Shown piece after piece: positions 25,895 through 34,667 of a DNA stretch of 64,000 nt; position 1 is the first letter of the stretch, and each line of letters starts with the position of its first letter. A program made the position numbers and the translations under genes. The notes under the pieces were generated by a model, which did no database searches, was not told where the DNA came from, and saw only the letters and a list, made by a program, of their open reading frames with translations. The stretch is from JAKACA01 sp052143575 (GTDB lineage: Bacteria > Actinomycetota > Acidimicrobiia > Acidimicrobiales > Bog-793): the NCBI GenBank assembly GCA_052143575.1, contig JBKQSP010000025.1, positions 1 through 64,000 of the forward strand. The letters are read 5' to 3'.

Positions 25895-28281
25895 CGACGA
25901 CCGAGTCCGTAGCCGCCTCCGCCACACCCGTCGTCGGGACGCGGCGGTTGCGCAAGGAGGATCCGCCGCTTCTCACGGGGGAGTCCATCTTCGTCGCCGA
26001 CCTCAAGGTCCCGGGCTCCTTGCACATCGCCCTCGTGCGCAGCCCGTTGGCACACGCCCGCATCCTCTCGGTCGACCTGGCGCCGGCCCTCTCGATGCCG
26101 GGCGTCGTCGCTGCCTTCTCCGGCGCCGACCTGCGGGAGGCCTGGGCCGCCCCGATGCCGTGCGCCTGGCCCGTCACGCCCGACATGAAGAACCCCACCC
26201 ACCTGCCCCTCGCCGTCGACGTCGCCTGCTACGTGGGCGACGCCGTGGCCGTCGTCGTGGCGGAGAGCGAGTACGCCGCCCAGGACGCCGCCGAGGCGGT
26301 CGTCGTCGAGTACGACCCGCTGCCCGCCGTCGTCGGCCTGGAGGACGCCCTCTCGGACCGTGTCCTTGTGCACGAGGAGCTCGGCACGAACACGAGCTAC
26401 GTCTGGGAGCTGACGCCGGACGCCGCCGCCGTGGAGGCGGCCTTCGCCGGCGCCGCCCACCACGTCACGAAGCGGTACGTGCAGCAGCGGTTGATCCCCT
26501 CGGCCATGGAGCCCCGCGGCGTCGTCGTCGTGCCGCAGCCGTTCGGCGGGGAGTACACGCTCTACTCGGCCACCCAGATCCCCCACATCTTGAAGATCAT
26601 GCTCGCCATCACGTGCGGGATTCCGGAGACGAGCCTGCGGGTGATCGCCCCCTCGGTGGGGGGAGGCTTCGGCTCCAAGCTGAACGTCTATGCCGAGGAG
26701 ATGCTCGCCCTCGTTCTCGCCAAGCGCCTCGGTCGCCCGATCCGCTGGGTGGAAGAGCGCTCCGAGAACAGCCACGCCACCATCCAGGGGCGCGGCCAGA
26801 TCCAGCACATCGAGCTGGCGGCGGACGCCGACGGCAGGATCACGGCCGTGCGCGTGAAGCTGCTCGCCGACATGGGCGCCTACCTCCAGCTCGTGACGCC
26901 CGGCATCCCGCTCCTCGGTGCCTTCCTGTATGCCGGCGTCTACGACGTCCCCGCCTACTCGTTCTCGTGCACATCGGTCTTCACGACGAAGACGCCGACG
27001 GACGCCTATCGAGGGGCGGGCCGCCCGGAGGCGACCTACGCCATCGAGCGGGCCATCGACGCCCTCGCGGTCGCGGTGGGTATCGACGCCGTCGAGATCC
27101 GTCGTCGCAACTTCGTGAAGAGCGAGCAGTTCCCCTACACCTCGGTGGCGGGCCTCGTCTACGACAGCGGTCAGTACGAGCTCGCTCTCGACAAGGCGCT
27201 CGAGGTGGCCGGTTACCAGGCGCTGCGGGACGAGCATGCACGCCGCCGGGCGGCCGGCGAGTCGAAGCAGCTCGGAATCGGGGTGTCGTCGTACATGGAG
27301 ATGTGCGGTCTCGCCCCCTCGCGAGTGCTCGCCTCCCTCAACTACTCGGCCGGTGGATGGGAGGCGGCCACGGTGCGACTGCTGCCGACGGGCAAGGTGC
27401 AGGTCGTGACGGGTTCCTCCCCTCACGGGCAGGGGCACGAGACGTCCTGGTCGATGATCGTGGCCGACCGGCTCGGTGTCAGCCCCGACGACGTCGATGT
27501 CCTCCACTCCGACACGGCCATCTCTCCCTACGGCCTCGACACCTACGGTTCGCGCTCGCTGCCCGTCGGCGGGGTCGCCGTGGCACTGGCCACCGACAAG
27601 GTCATCGACAAGGCGCGCGAGATCGCCGCCCACCTCCTCGAAGCCGCCGCCGAGGATCTCGAGCTGTCGGGCGGTTCGTTCCGCGTCAAGGGCTCGCCGA
27701 GCATGGAGGTGGCTCTCGGAACGGTCGCCTTCGAGGCTTTCACGGCGCACAACCTGCCTGACGGGATGGAGCCGAACCTGGAGGCGTCGGTGCACTACGA
27801 CCCGCCGAATTTCTCGTTTCCCTTCGGCACCCACATCGCCGTCGTCGAAATCGACACCGAGACGGGTCACGTCCATCTCGATCGCTACATCGCCGTCGAC
27901 GACTGCGGCAACCAGGTGAACCCGCTCATTGTCGAGGGGCAGGTGCACGGCGGCATCGTGCAGGGGGTGGCGCAGGCCCTCTGGGAGGAGGCCGTCTACG
28001 ACGACGAGGGCAACCTGCTCACGAGCACGCTCATCGACTATCTCGTGCCGGCTGCCTCCGAGCTGCCGAGCTTCGAGACGGCCTCCACGATCACGCCGAG
28101 CCCGACGAACCTGCTCGGCGTGAAGGGCGTCGGAGAGGCCGGCACGATCGGCTCGGCGCCGGCGGTCATGAACGCCATCGTGGATGCCCTGACGCCCTTC
28201 GGCGTCGCCGATCTGGAGATGCCCGCAACGCCCGAGCGTGTCTGGCGGGCGATCGCCCAAGCAAACGAGGAGGCCCGATGA
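25891..28281 (+). CDS. Molybdenum hydroxylase large subunit, form II CoxL-like
   Basis: A 796-residue molybdopterin-cytosine-dinucleotide subunit of the xanthine oxidase family. It shows VGGGFGSK (256-263), the pterin-contacting glycine loop, and GVKGVGEAG near the C-terminus with the catalytic Glu. The active-site loop reads AYRGAGR (372-378). True aerobic CO dehydrogenase (form I) has AYxCSFR there, whose Cys binds copper; the form seen here is form II, which has no copper ligand. CO oxidation by form II enzymes is disputed, so the substrate should be taken as unknown: an aldehyde, purine or N-heterocycle is as likely. It overlaps both neighbours by 4 nt, giving a tight S-L-M operon. Confidence 0.94.
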   Translation: MTTTESVAASATPVVGTRRLRKEDPPLLTGESIFVADLKVPGSLHIALVRSPLAHARILSVDLAPALSMPGVVAAFSGADLREAWAAPMPCAWPVTPDMKNPTHLPLAVDVACYVGDAVAVVVAESEYAAQDAAEAVVVEYDPLPAVVGLEDALSDRVLVHEELGTNTSYVWELTPDAAAVEAAFAGAAHHVTKRYVQQRLIPSAMEPRGVVVVPQPFGGEYTLYSATQIPHILKIMLAITCGIPETSLRVIAPSVGGGFGSKLNVYAEEMLALVLAKRLGRPIRWVEERSENSHATIQGRGQIQHIELAADADGRITAVRVKLLADMGAYLQLVTPGIPLLGAFLYAGVYDVPAYSFSCTSVFTTKTPTDAYRGAGRPEATYAIERAIDALAVAVGIDAVEIRRRNFVKSEQFPYTSVAGLVYDSGQYELALDKALEVAGYQALRDEHARRRAAGESKQLGIGVSSYMEMCGLAPSRVLASLNYSAGGWEAATVRLLPTGKVQVVTGSSPHGQGHETSWSMIVADRLGVSPDDVDVLHSDTAISPYGLDTYGSRSLPVGGVAVALATDKVIDKAREIAAHLLEAAAEDLELSGGSFRVKGSPSMEVALGTVAFEAFTAHNLPDGMEPNLEASVHYDPPNFSFPFGTHIAVVEIDTETGHVHLDRYIAVDDCGNQVNPLIVEGQVHGGIVQGVAQALWEEAVYDDEGNLLTSTLIDYLVPAASELPSFETASTITPSPTNLLGVKGVGEAGTIGSAPAVMNAIVDALTPFGVADLEMPATPERVWRAIAQANEEAR

Positions 28282-29099
28282 TCCCGTCATCGTTCGACTA
28301 CCGCCGAGCTGCCTCCCTCGAGGAGGCCATCACCCTGCTGAGCGAAGGGGGCGAGGACGTCAAGCTGCTGGCCGGAGGCCACTCCCTGCTGCCCCTCATG
28401 AAGCTGCGGCTCGCCTCGCCCTCCCTGCTCGTCGACATCGCGCACGTCCGCGAGCTCTCCTACGTGCGCGACGCCGGCGACCACATCGCCGTCGGGTCGC
28501 TCACCCGCCACGCCGACGTCCACCACAGCGACGTGGTGCGCGCCGCCGTCCCCATCCTCGCCCATGTCGCCGGTCAGATCGGCGACCCACAGGTACGTCA
28601 CCGCGGAACCATCGGCGGCTCCATCGCCCACGGCGATCCCGCTTCGGACCTGCCGGCGGTGTGCCTGGCCCTGCGAGCGACCTTCGTGCTCGTCGGGCCA
28701 ACAGGCGAGCGGCTCGTGCCGGCGACGGAGTTTTTCACGAGCTTCCTCGAGACGGCGCTCGCCCGCGACGAGGTGCTCACTGAGATCCGCCTTCCGAAGG
28801 TGCCGGCCGCCGGGTGGTCGTTCCAGAAGTTCAGCCTGCGGGCACAGGACTGGGCGATCGTCGGCGTGGCAGCCGTGCGGAACGGCACCACCGGCGTCGC
28901 CCTCGTCAACATGGCGGACACGCCCGTGCTCGCCGCCGGCGTGGAAGCAGCCGTGTCCGGGGGAGCATCGGCGGCCGAGGCCGCCGAGCACGCCTCGGAC
29001 GGTTTGGAGCCGCCGAGCGACGTTCGCTCCTCGGGCGAGTACCGCCGCCACCTCGCCACCGTTCTCGTGCGCAGGGCTCTCGAGGAGGCGGGCGGCTGA
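28278..29099 (+). CDS. Molybdenum hydroxylase medium subunit, FAD-binding (CoxM-type)
   Basis: A 273-residue flavoprotein subunit. AGGHSLLP (32-39) and TIGGSIAHGDPASD (110-123) are the two FAD-binding motifs of the CoxM/CutM family. It accepts electrons from the small subunit's clusters and hands them to the acceptor, for CO dehydrogenase the quinone pool. Its ATG overlaps the large subunit stop (ATGA). No maturation genes of the CoxD/E/F/G kind follow; the next gene is a cytochrome P450, 39 nt away, which may be in the same transcript. The missing accessory genes also speak against a true CO dehydrogenase locus. Confidence 0.94.
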   Translation: MIPSSFDYRRAASLEEAITLLSEGGEDVKLLAGGHSLLPLMKLRLASPSLLVDIAHVRELSYVRDAGDHIAVGSLTRHADVHHSDVVRAAVPILAHVAGQIGDPQVRHRGTIGGSIAHGDPASDLPAVCLALRATFVLVGPTGERLVPATEFFTSFLETALARDEVLTEIRLPKVPAAGWSFQKFSLRAQDWAIVGVAAVRNGTTGVALVNMADTPVLAAGVEAAVSGGASAAEAAEHASDGLEPPSDVRSSGEYRRHLATVLVRRALEEAGG

Positions 29100-29138
29100 C
29101 ATCCGCCCCGCCCGGATCGGCGCCGCCACGATGATCGA

Positions 29139-30377
29139 GTGGGCGGTGCCGTCGTGAGCGTCAGCGTTCACGAGCTGGATCTTCCCGTCCTCGAGACGGT
29201 CGGGCTCGACCGCCCGGCGGCTCTCGAGCGCACGGCCGCAGCCCGCCGGGAGAGCTGGCTGGCCAAGACGGCGATGGGTTTCTCGGTCATGACGCACGAA
29301 GACGCCCGCGCCCTCTTGCGTGATCGCCGTTTCCACTCCGCCTTGTCCATGCTCCCGGCGCGTGCCGGCCTCGAGCCGGACGGCTACCTCTCGAGGCGCC
29401 GTCGCTCGATCCTGTCGATGGACGGCATCGAGCACACGCGCTTGCGCCGCTTCGTCTCGCCGGCCTTCACGCCGGCGGCGGCCGAGCGGCATCGGCCCTT
29501 CATCCACGAGACGATCGCCGGTTTGGTCGACGCCGTGGCGGGCACGGGGTCCTGTGACCTCGTCTCGGCCGTGTGCGAGCCCTATCCCATCCCGGTCATC
29601 TGCGAGCTGCTGGGAGCCCCGAAAGAGGACTGGCGTCTCTTCTCGCAGTGGGCGACCGACATCTTCCGGATCTTCAACCAAGACCTCGAGACCGATCTGC
29701 CGGCGATCGAGCGGGCCTCCGGCGAGTTGGACGCCTACGTGCGCGCCATGGTGGAAGAGCGGCGCCTCGATCCCCGCCGCGACCTGCTGAGCGACCTCAT
29801 CGCCATCGAGGAGGCGGGCGACCGCCTCTCGAGCGACGAGCTCGTGATGCTCGCCGAGGCGGTCCTCATGGCCGGCACGGATACGACCCGAAACCAGCTC
29901 GGTTGCAGCGTCGCCCTCTTCGCCGAGCACCCCGAGCAGTGGCGGCTCCTCGGCACCCATCCGGAGCTGGCACGAAACGCCGTCGAGGAGACGATGCGGC
30001 TGCTCGGAGCCGTCCGCGGCACCGCCCGCGTGGCGGCCGAGGACGTCGAGTATCGGGGCGTCCTCTTCCCGAAGGGGACCTTCGTGGCCTTCTCGTTGTC
30101 CGGCTCCAACCGCGACGGCGCCGCCTTCGCCGAGCCGGACGCCCTCGACATCACGGCCGAGCGGGAAGCCGCCCAGCTCACCTTCGGCTGGGGGATCCAC
30201 CACTGCCTCGGGGCCGGGTTGGCTCGCGTCGAGCTGCAGGAGGGGCTCACGGTGCTGTCGCAACGGCTCCCCGACATGGAACTGGACGGCGTCGTCGAGT
30301 GGAAGCCGGCGACGTTCGGAATCTGGGGGCCGGCCTCGCTCCCGTTGCGGTTCACGCCGACGGCGCCCGTCGCCTGA
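29139..30377 (+). CDS. Cytochrome P450
   Basis: A soluble bacterial P450 of about 412 residues. The heme-binding loop is FGWGIHHCLGAGLARVE with C356 as the thiolate ligand; the I-helix oxygen-activation motif is AGTDTTR; EETMRLL supplies the K-helix Glu and Arg. It hydroxylates or otherwise oxidises an organic substrate with electrons from a ferredoxin that is not encoded nearby. The start is uncertain: GTG 29139 and GTG 29154 are in frame and neither has a strong ribosome binding site. It lies 39 nt behind the molybdenum hydroxylase operon, which suggests that both act on the same carbon source or xenobiotic. It converges with the DHA2 exporter gene. Confidence 0.95.
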   Translation: MGGAVVSVSVHELDLPVLETVGLDRPAALERTAAARRESWLAKTAMGFSVMTHEDARALLRDRRFHSALSMLPARAGLEPDGYLSRRRRSILSMDGIEHTRLRRFVSPAFTPAAAERHRPFIHETIAGLVDAVAGTGSCDLVSAVCEPYPIPVICELLGAPKEDWRLFSQWATDIFRIFNQDLETDLPAIERASGELDAYVRAMVEERRLDPRRDLLSDLIAIEEAGDRLSSDELVMLAEAVLMAGTDTTRNQLGCSVALFAEHPEQWRLLGTHPELARNAVEETMRLLGAVRGTARVAAEDVEYRGVLFPKGTFVAFSLSGSNRDGAAFAEPDALDITAEREAAQLTFGWGIHHCLGAGLARVELQEGLTVLSQRLPDMELDGVVEWKPATFGIWGPASLPLRFTPTAPVA

Positions 30378-30396
30378 GGGGCACGCCGCACCCTCA
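30375..30396. terminator. Hairpin formed by the two convergent stop codons (P450 and exporter genes)
   Basis: TGAGGG - 10 nt - CCCTCA: the P450 stop TGA and the complementary stop of the exporter gene make the base of one 6-bp stem. The gap between the genes is only 16 nt, so this is the only possible shared terminator structure. No T tract. Confidence 0.4.
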
Positions 30397-32037
30397 ACCG
30401 GCCTGCAGGGCGAGAGCGCTCTCGGCCTCGGTGAGCAGGGCGACGTCGTCGCTCACCGAATGTGCCGCCGCCGTCGCTCCGTGTCGCCGCAGCACGACCA
30501 TGCTGGCCGCCGCCCCGGCGAGCGCCACCGCAGCCGCCACTCGCATGCCGGTGCTCATCGCCGTCGTGAAAGCCTGGTGAGCGGCGGCCACGAGCTCCCC
30601 GCCGCTCGCACCGCCGACGCGGCTGCCGACAGCGTCGGCGGCGGCGATCGATCCGGTCGCCAGTTTCACGACGACGGCGGGGGCATGGTGGACGGCGAGG
30701 ACGTTGCCGAGGCGGCTCCGGTAGAGGGCGGCCGCCAGGCTGCCGACGACGGCGACGCCAAGGGCGCCGCCGACCTCGCGGATCGTGTCGTTGACGGCGC
30801 TGCCCGCACCGGCCTGGTGGGTGGGAACGGCTGTCATGATCGTCGTGCTGGCCGGAGCCATGACGAGCCCCATGCCGGCTCCCATGACGGCGACGGCGAG
30901 GGCGAGTGGCGGGTAGGTCGTGTGCACGCCGGCGGTGGAAAGGTCGAGCAGCCCGAGGCCCATGAGCGCCATGCCGGCCGGGATGACGGTGCGGATACCG
31001 ACCCGCTTGGCGAGGACCGTCGAGAGCGGGGAGACGGCACCCATGGCGATGGCGAAAGGCAAGGCGCGCAGGCCGGCCGAGAGGGGGCTGTAGCCGTGCA
31101 CGAGCTGCAGGTACTGGGTGAGGACGAAGAGGCTGCCGAAGAGGGCGAAGAACACGACCGTCACGGAGCCGGCGGCCGCCGAGAAGGCGCCGGAGCGAAA
31201 CACGCGCAGGTCGACGAGCGGGCGCGCGATCCTCAGCTCCCACCAGACGAAGACGGCGAGAGCGGCCAGCCCTGCGAGCGCCTCGGCGCCGGTGACCGGC
31301 GTGAGCCAGCCGCGCACGGGCGCCTCGATGATGGCGTCGACGAGGGCGAAGAGGGCGGCGGCGACGAGCGCCGTGCCGAGGAGGTCGAGGCGACGCCCTC
31401 TCGGTTCGGCCGTCTCGGGAACGGTGCGGAGCACCCCGACGAGGGCGACGGCGACGAGCGGGACGTTGATGAGAAAGACGCTCCCCCACCAGAAGTGGGC
31501 GAGCAACAGCCCGCCCAGGGTGGGGCCGATCACGATGCCGACGCCGGCGACGGCCGACCAGGCGGCGATGGCTTGCGGGCGTTCCTTTGGAGGGAAGACG
31601 GCGTTGAGGATGGAGAGGGTCGCCGGCATGACGAAGGCGGCGCCCAGCCCCATGACGATGCGGGCGGCGACGAGCACGCCGGCGCTCGAGGTGAGCGAAG
31701 CGCCGAGGCTCCCGAGGGCGAAGACGGTGAGGCCGCCGACGAGGGAGCGGCGGCGTCCGTACTGGTCGCCGAGGGCACCGGCCGGGATGAGGAGGGCGGC
31801 GAAGCACAACGTGTAGGCGTCCGTGATCCACTGCAGCGACGAGGTACCGGCGTGCAGCACGCGGGCGATCGTCGGCAGCGCCGTGTTGAGGATCGTGTTG
31901 TCGATGACGACGACGAGCAGGCTGAGGCACAGCACCGCCAGGATCTGCTTGCGGCGGGGGTGGCCGTCCGGCCACCGGGCGGTGACGGCGCCACCGGCCA
32001 TTGGAGCCACGGTTGTGGGTGTGCTGTCGATGCGCAT
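30394..32037 (-). CDS. DHA2 family drug/proton antiporter (14-TM MFS, EmrB/QacA type)
   Basis: A 547-residue MFS protein with about 14 TM segments. VVVIDNTILNTALPTIARVL at the first helix is the DHA2 motif (D-x-T-I-V/L-N-x-A-L-P), and GDQYGRRRSLV is the loop motif between TM2 and TM3. Such proteins expel hydrophobic cations, antibiotics or fatty acids using the proton gradient. It is divergent from a TetR regulator and their shared 90-bp spacer holds a promoter and three operator-like repeats, so the exporter is almost certainly repressed by that TetR protein and induced by its ligand. The start is ATG 32037. Long Ala-rich C-terminal tail (about 60 residues) after the last helix. Confidence 0.93.
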   Translation of the reverse strand: MRIDSTPTTVAPMAGGAVTARWPDGHPRRKQILAVLCLSLLVVVIDNTILNTALPTIARVLHAGTSSLQWITDAYTLCFAALLIPAGALGDQYGRRRSLVGGLTVFALGSLGASLTSSAGVLVAARIVMGLGAAFVMPATLSILNAVFPPKERPQAIAAWSAVAGVGIVIGPTLGGLLLAHFWWGSVFLINVPLVAVALVGVLRTVPETAEPRGRRLDLLGTALVAAALFALVDAIIEAPVRGWLTPVTGAEALAGLAALAVFVWWELRIARPLVDLRVFRSGAFSAAAGSVTVVFFALFGSLFVLTQYLQLVHGYSPLSAGLRALPFAIAMGAVSPLSTVLAKRVGIRTVIPAGMALMGLGLLDLSTAGVHTTYPPLALAVAVMGAGMGLVMAPASTTIMTAVPTHQAGAGSAVNDTIREVGGALGVAVVGSLAAALYRSRLGNVLAVHHAPAVVVKLATGSIAAADAVGSRVGGASGGELVAAAHQAFTTAMSTGMRVAAAVALAGAAASMVVLRRHGATAAAHSVSDDVALLTEAESALALQAG

Positions 32038-32060
32038 CGGGTCCCTCCTCGGACTGTGAT

Positions 32061-32118
32061 CCTTACATCCGTTCCCTTACGTCTGTAAGTATAACCAGAT
32101 GAGCTAACAGATGTAAAG
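32061..32118. promoter_or_regulatory. Exporter promoter and TetR operator region
   Basis: A 13-bp motif of the type CYTTACRTCYGTT occurs three times: 32061-32073 and 32075-32087 in direct orientation and 32106-32118 inverted. The middle copy also contains the inverted repeat CTTAC-N4-GTAAG (32076-32089). On the minus strand TTTACA (32117-32112) and TATACT (32093-32088), 18 nt apart, make a good sigma-70 promoter for the exporter, and the motif copies overlap both hexamers. Repressor binding would therefore block transcription. The spacer is strikingly AT-rich compared with the coding sequence on both sides. Confidence 0.7.
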
Positions 32119-32127
32119 TAGAAACCC

Positions 32128-32835
32128 GTGACCTCTTCTCCCGAGTCCCCTCCACCGCTCAGGCCGGCGGCGGGCGCCCCTGCAGAGCTCCACCGGGGCA
32201 GGCGCCGCAACGCCCGCGGACAGGGCGCCCTGCTCGCCGACGAGATCGTCGCCGGCGCCCTCGCCATCATCGAGCGGACGGGGTCGTCGGAAGCGGTCAC
32301 CTTGCGGGCGGTCGCCCGCGAGATCGGCATCGCGGCGCCCTCGATCTACGCTCACTTCCCCGACCGGCAGGCCATCGTGATGGCCGCCCTCGTCCAGATC
32401 TTCGACGAGCTGCGCGACGCCATCGTCGCCGGCGTCGCCGAGCACACCGACGCCGTCGAGCGCCTCGTCTCCGGTTGCACGGCCTACGTCAGCTTTGCGC
32501 TCGCCCACCCGTCCCGCTACAACGTGCTGTTCTCCGAGGAGCGCATCGCCGACAGCGCCCACTGCCAGCCGGTGCTCGTCGGTCCCGGCGGCCGCCCTTT
32601 GCTCGAGTACGGCGCCGAGTCGTTCGCGCTCCTCGTCGACGCCCTCGAGGCGTGCGTGCAGTCAGGAGCCTCCAGCAGCTCAGACGTCGTCGCCGACAGC
32701 ACGGCCATTTGGGTGGCGATGCACGGGGCCGTCAGCCTCCGCTTGGCGCTCCCGGGGTTCCCCTGGCCGGCGCCGGCCTGGCTCGTGCGGCGCTTTGCCC
32801 TGGCGCTCGGCCGGATCGAGCCGGCAGGCGCCTGA
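32128..32835 (+). CDS. TetR family regulator with WHG-type ligand domain
   Basis: A 235-residue TetR-type repressor. The N-terminal DNA-binding domain is EIVAGALAIIERTGSSEAVTLRAVAREIGIAAPSIYAHFPDRQAIVMAAL (about residues 37-86), with the recognition helix around APSIYAHF. The C-terminal part includes IWVAMHGAVSLRLA, the WHG-like signature of the TetR_C_33 subgroup. It should bind as a dimer to the repeats in the spacer to the divergent exporter and be released by a small molecule, probably an exporter substrate. Ahead of the HTH there is a basic, proline-rich tail of about 30 residues. A weak hairpin (AGGCGC/GCGCCT, 32826-32841) spans the stop and may end transcription. Confidence 0.93.
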   Translation: MTSSPESPPPLRPAAGAPAELHRGRRRNARGQGALLADEIVAGALAIIERTGSSEAVTLRAVAREIGIAAPSIYAHFPDRQAIVMAALVQIFDELRDAIVAGVAEHTDAVERLVSGCTAYVSFALAHPSRYNVLFSEERIADSAHCQPVLVGPGGRPLLEYGAESFALLVDALEACVQSGASSSSDVVADSTAIWVAMHGAVSLRLALPGFPWPAPAWLVRRFALALGRIEPAGA

Positions 32836-32877
32836 GCGCCTCAGCCCCAAGGTCTGGCGGCGCCGGGCTGGCCGGCC

Positions 32878-33954
32878 TCAGCTCGTCGCCGTCGTCGAGG
32901 CGACGACGACCGGAGCGGTGAGACTGCCGCTGTCGGCGACGAGACCGTCGAGCGGTCCGGAGATGGCCGTGTCCGTCTCGCCGATCACGAACGAGGTCGA
33001 CGGGTCGAACACGACCTCTTCGTCGACACCGAGGGTCGTGTTCGGCACGGTGACGCCGACGCCGAGGCGGCCGTCCGGGCTGCTGGCGTTGGTTTGCACG
33101 GTGGCGCCGGGCGCCGTACCCAGGAGCTGGAAGGCGGCGCTTCGGACCTCCGGCGGCACCTGCCAGAGGCGCAGCAGCATGATCGCCGTGCTGTAGGCGG
33201 CGTCTCGAGGCACGGCGGCGCCCCCTGGTTCGCCGCTGACGAGGTGGCGCCGAGCGATCGCCAGGAGCTGTCGATAGAGCGTGCCCGGGTCGGAGGAGAG
33301 GCTGTCGGGCCGAGAGGTCCCGAGAAAGCGGAGGTCGAAGGCACCCGCCGTCACGGTCGTGTCGAGCGTGCTGGCTGCGGGGAGCTTCGGCTCGCCGGCT
33401 GCCTCCCAGGCCGCCTCGGCGGTGGCATTGGCGGGTACGGGGGCGCTCGAGCTGGCGGTCATGCGACCGGCCCCGGCACCCGGCAGCCACCACTGCGTCG
33501 TGTCGGTGACTTCGAACCAGCCTGCCGCCGAGCCGTCGCCCACGTAGCCCCAGGTCCCCGGCGCACCCTGCAGCGGTCCGAGCGCCTCCGTCTCGACATC
33601 GGTAGAGGTCCAGTACACGTAGTGGCCCGGGCCGGGCTGCAACACCGGCTGCCTGGCAGCTGTAAGGGCGAGGTGTTGGAGCAACGAGGCCCCGGGCGGC
33701 ACCGTATCGGTGGGATGGCCGGCGCGCGGTGGCACCGTGAGCGGTCCGGCGCCGAGGACGACGGCGATGGCCACCACGGTGGCAAGGGCGGTCACCGAGA
33801 TGGCGGCGACGGAGAGTCGGAGGGTCCGTCCGGCTGACGCCCGGCTGTAGCCGCGGCCGCTCGCGATGCGCGTCGCCTGGGTGCGGTCGGCCGCCGGGAC
33901 GATGATGTCACGCACCGGGTCTGCTCGTGACACGAGCGAGTCGAGATCTGTCAT
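32878..33954 (-). CDS. CU044_5270-family membrane-anchored protein, partner of the ECF sigma factor
   Basis: A 358-residue protein with a cytoplasmic N-terminus of about 45 residues, one TM helix (about 46-68: VAAISVTALATVVAIAVVLG) and a large external domain. HYVYWTSTDVETEAL, WWLPGAGAGRMTASSSAP and the later AAFQLLGTAPGATVQ stretches fit the CU044_5270 family, usually found directly downstream of an ECF sigma factor in actinobacteria. The topology matches an anti-sigma-like sensor, but the short N-terminus lacks a zinc-binding H-x3-C-x2-C motif, so whether it holds the sigma factor is unknown. Its ATG overlaps the sigma stop (ATGA), and GGAGGAGC is its ribosome binding site. Convergent with the TetR gene. 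Confidence 0.8.
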   Translation of the reverse strand: MTDLDSLVSRADPVRDIIVPAADRTQATRIASGRGYSRASAGRTLRLSVAAISVTALATVVAIAVVLGAGPLTVPPRAGHPTDTVPPGASLLQHLALTAARQPVLQPGPGHYVYWTSTDVETEALGPLQGAPGTWGYVGDGSAAGWFEVTDTTQWWLPGAGAGRMTASSSAPVPANATAEAAWEAAGEPKLPAASTLDTTVTAGAFDLRFLGTSRPDSLSSDPGTLYRQLLAIARRHLVSGEPGGAAVPRDAAYSTAIMLLRLWQVPPEVRSAAFQLLGTAPGATVQTNASSPDGRLGVGVTVPNTTLGVDEEVVFDPSTSFVIGETDTAISGPLDGLVADSGSLTAPVVVASTTATS

Positions 33955-34544
33955 TGCGAGCTCCTCCTTCTGCCGGCTGACGGTGCGAGGATGCCGGGCG
34001 AAAGAGACGCCCGGTCGGAGGCTGTGTCCGAGACGAGCTCGTCGCGCAGTCGAAGGCGGGCGCGGTGGAGGCGCAGGGCGACGGCGTTGACCGAGCAACC
34101 GAGGACCTCGGCAGCTGCGGCGTGGCTGAGCTCCTCCCACATCACGAGGCGGAGAACCTCTCGATCGAGGGGGCGGAGTCGCCCGATGGCGTCGCGGACT
34201 CGATCGGTGAGCGGATCGATCGATCGAGGCGACAGCGGTGAGGGCTGCTCCGAGACGGCGCCCCGCACACGGGATTGCAGGCGGGACCTTCGCCAGCTCG
34301 TGCGGCGAGAACGAAGGACGCAGCGGCGGGCGACTCCGTAGAGCCAGAGACGGTCGCCCGGGGCCGCCGGCACCTCGTCGAAGCGCCGCCAGGCGACGGT
34401 GAAGATCTCGGCGACGACATCGGGCACCTCGCCCGGCGACTGGGTGAGGCGACGATGCACGTAGGCGTAGATGGCGGCGTACTGCTCGCTGTAGAAGGCC
34501 TCGAACCGCCGCACCGCCTCAGCGGGCGCCTGCTCGGTCGGCAT
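33951..34544 (-). CDS. ECF-type RNA polymerase sigma factor
   Basis: A 197-residue sigma-70 family protein. Region 2 is FEAFYSEQYAAIYAYVHRRL...VPDVVAEIFTVAWRRFDEVP (about 13-60), and region 4 is LRPLDREVLRLVMWEELSHAAAAEVLGCSVNAVALRLHRARLRLRDEL (about 115-165), a typical sigma-4 helix-turn-helix. Regions 1 and 3 are missing, so this is an ECF (group 4) sigma factor, of the kind with a VAEIFTVAWRR region 2. It directs polymerase to a small stress or surface regulon. I chose ATG 34544 since upstream sequence is non-coding in character. A CCCGGC-AGA-GCCGGG hairpin at 34583-34597 lies in its leader. Coupled to the membrane protein gene; divergent from the large HTH-AAA regulator. Confidence 0.9.
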   Translation of the reverse strand: MPTEQAPAEAVRRFEAFYSEQYAAIYAYVHRRLTQSPGEVPDVVAEIFTVAWRRFDEVPAAPGDRLWLYGVARRCVLRSRRTSWRRSRLQSRVRGAVSEQPSPLSPRSIDPLTDRVRDAIGRLRPLDREVLRLVMWEELSHAAAAEVLGCSVNAVALRLHRARLRLRDELVSDTASDRASLSPGILAPSAGRRRSSQ

Positions 34545-34667
34545 CAGCGCGGCCCCACCGACGACATCATGACCCGTTCTTGCCCGGCAGAGCCGGGAAT
34601 CTTTCCGCCCGGGGGAGGCTCTCGGCGCTCCGATATCATCGCCAGCGGATCTCCCGGGGGGTATCAG

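Noticed and set aside
25891..28281. True aerobic CO dehydrogenase large subunit
   Set aside because: The AYxCSFR copper loop of form I is absent; AYRGAGR is present, so CO oxidation should not be assumed.
25822..28290. An 822-residue antisense frame across the large molybdenum subunit gene
   Set aside because: It mirrors coxL codons and contains no recognisable domain; GC-rich genes commonly leave the antisense frame open.
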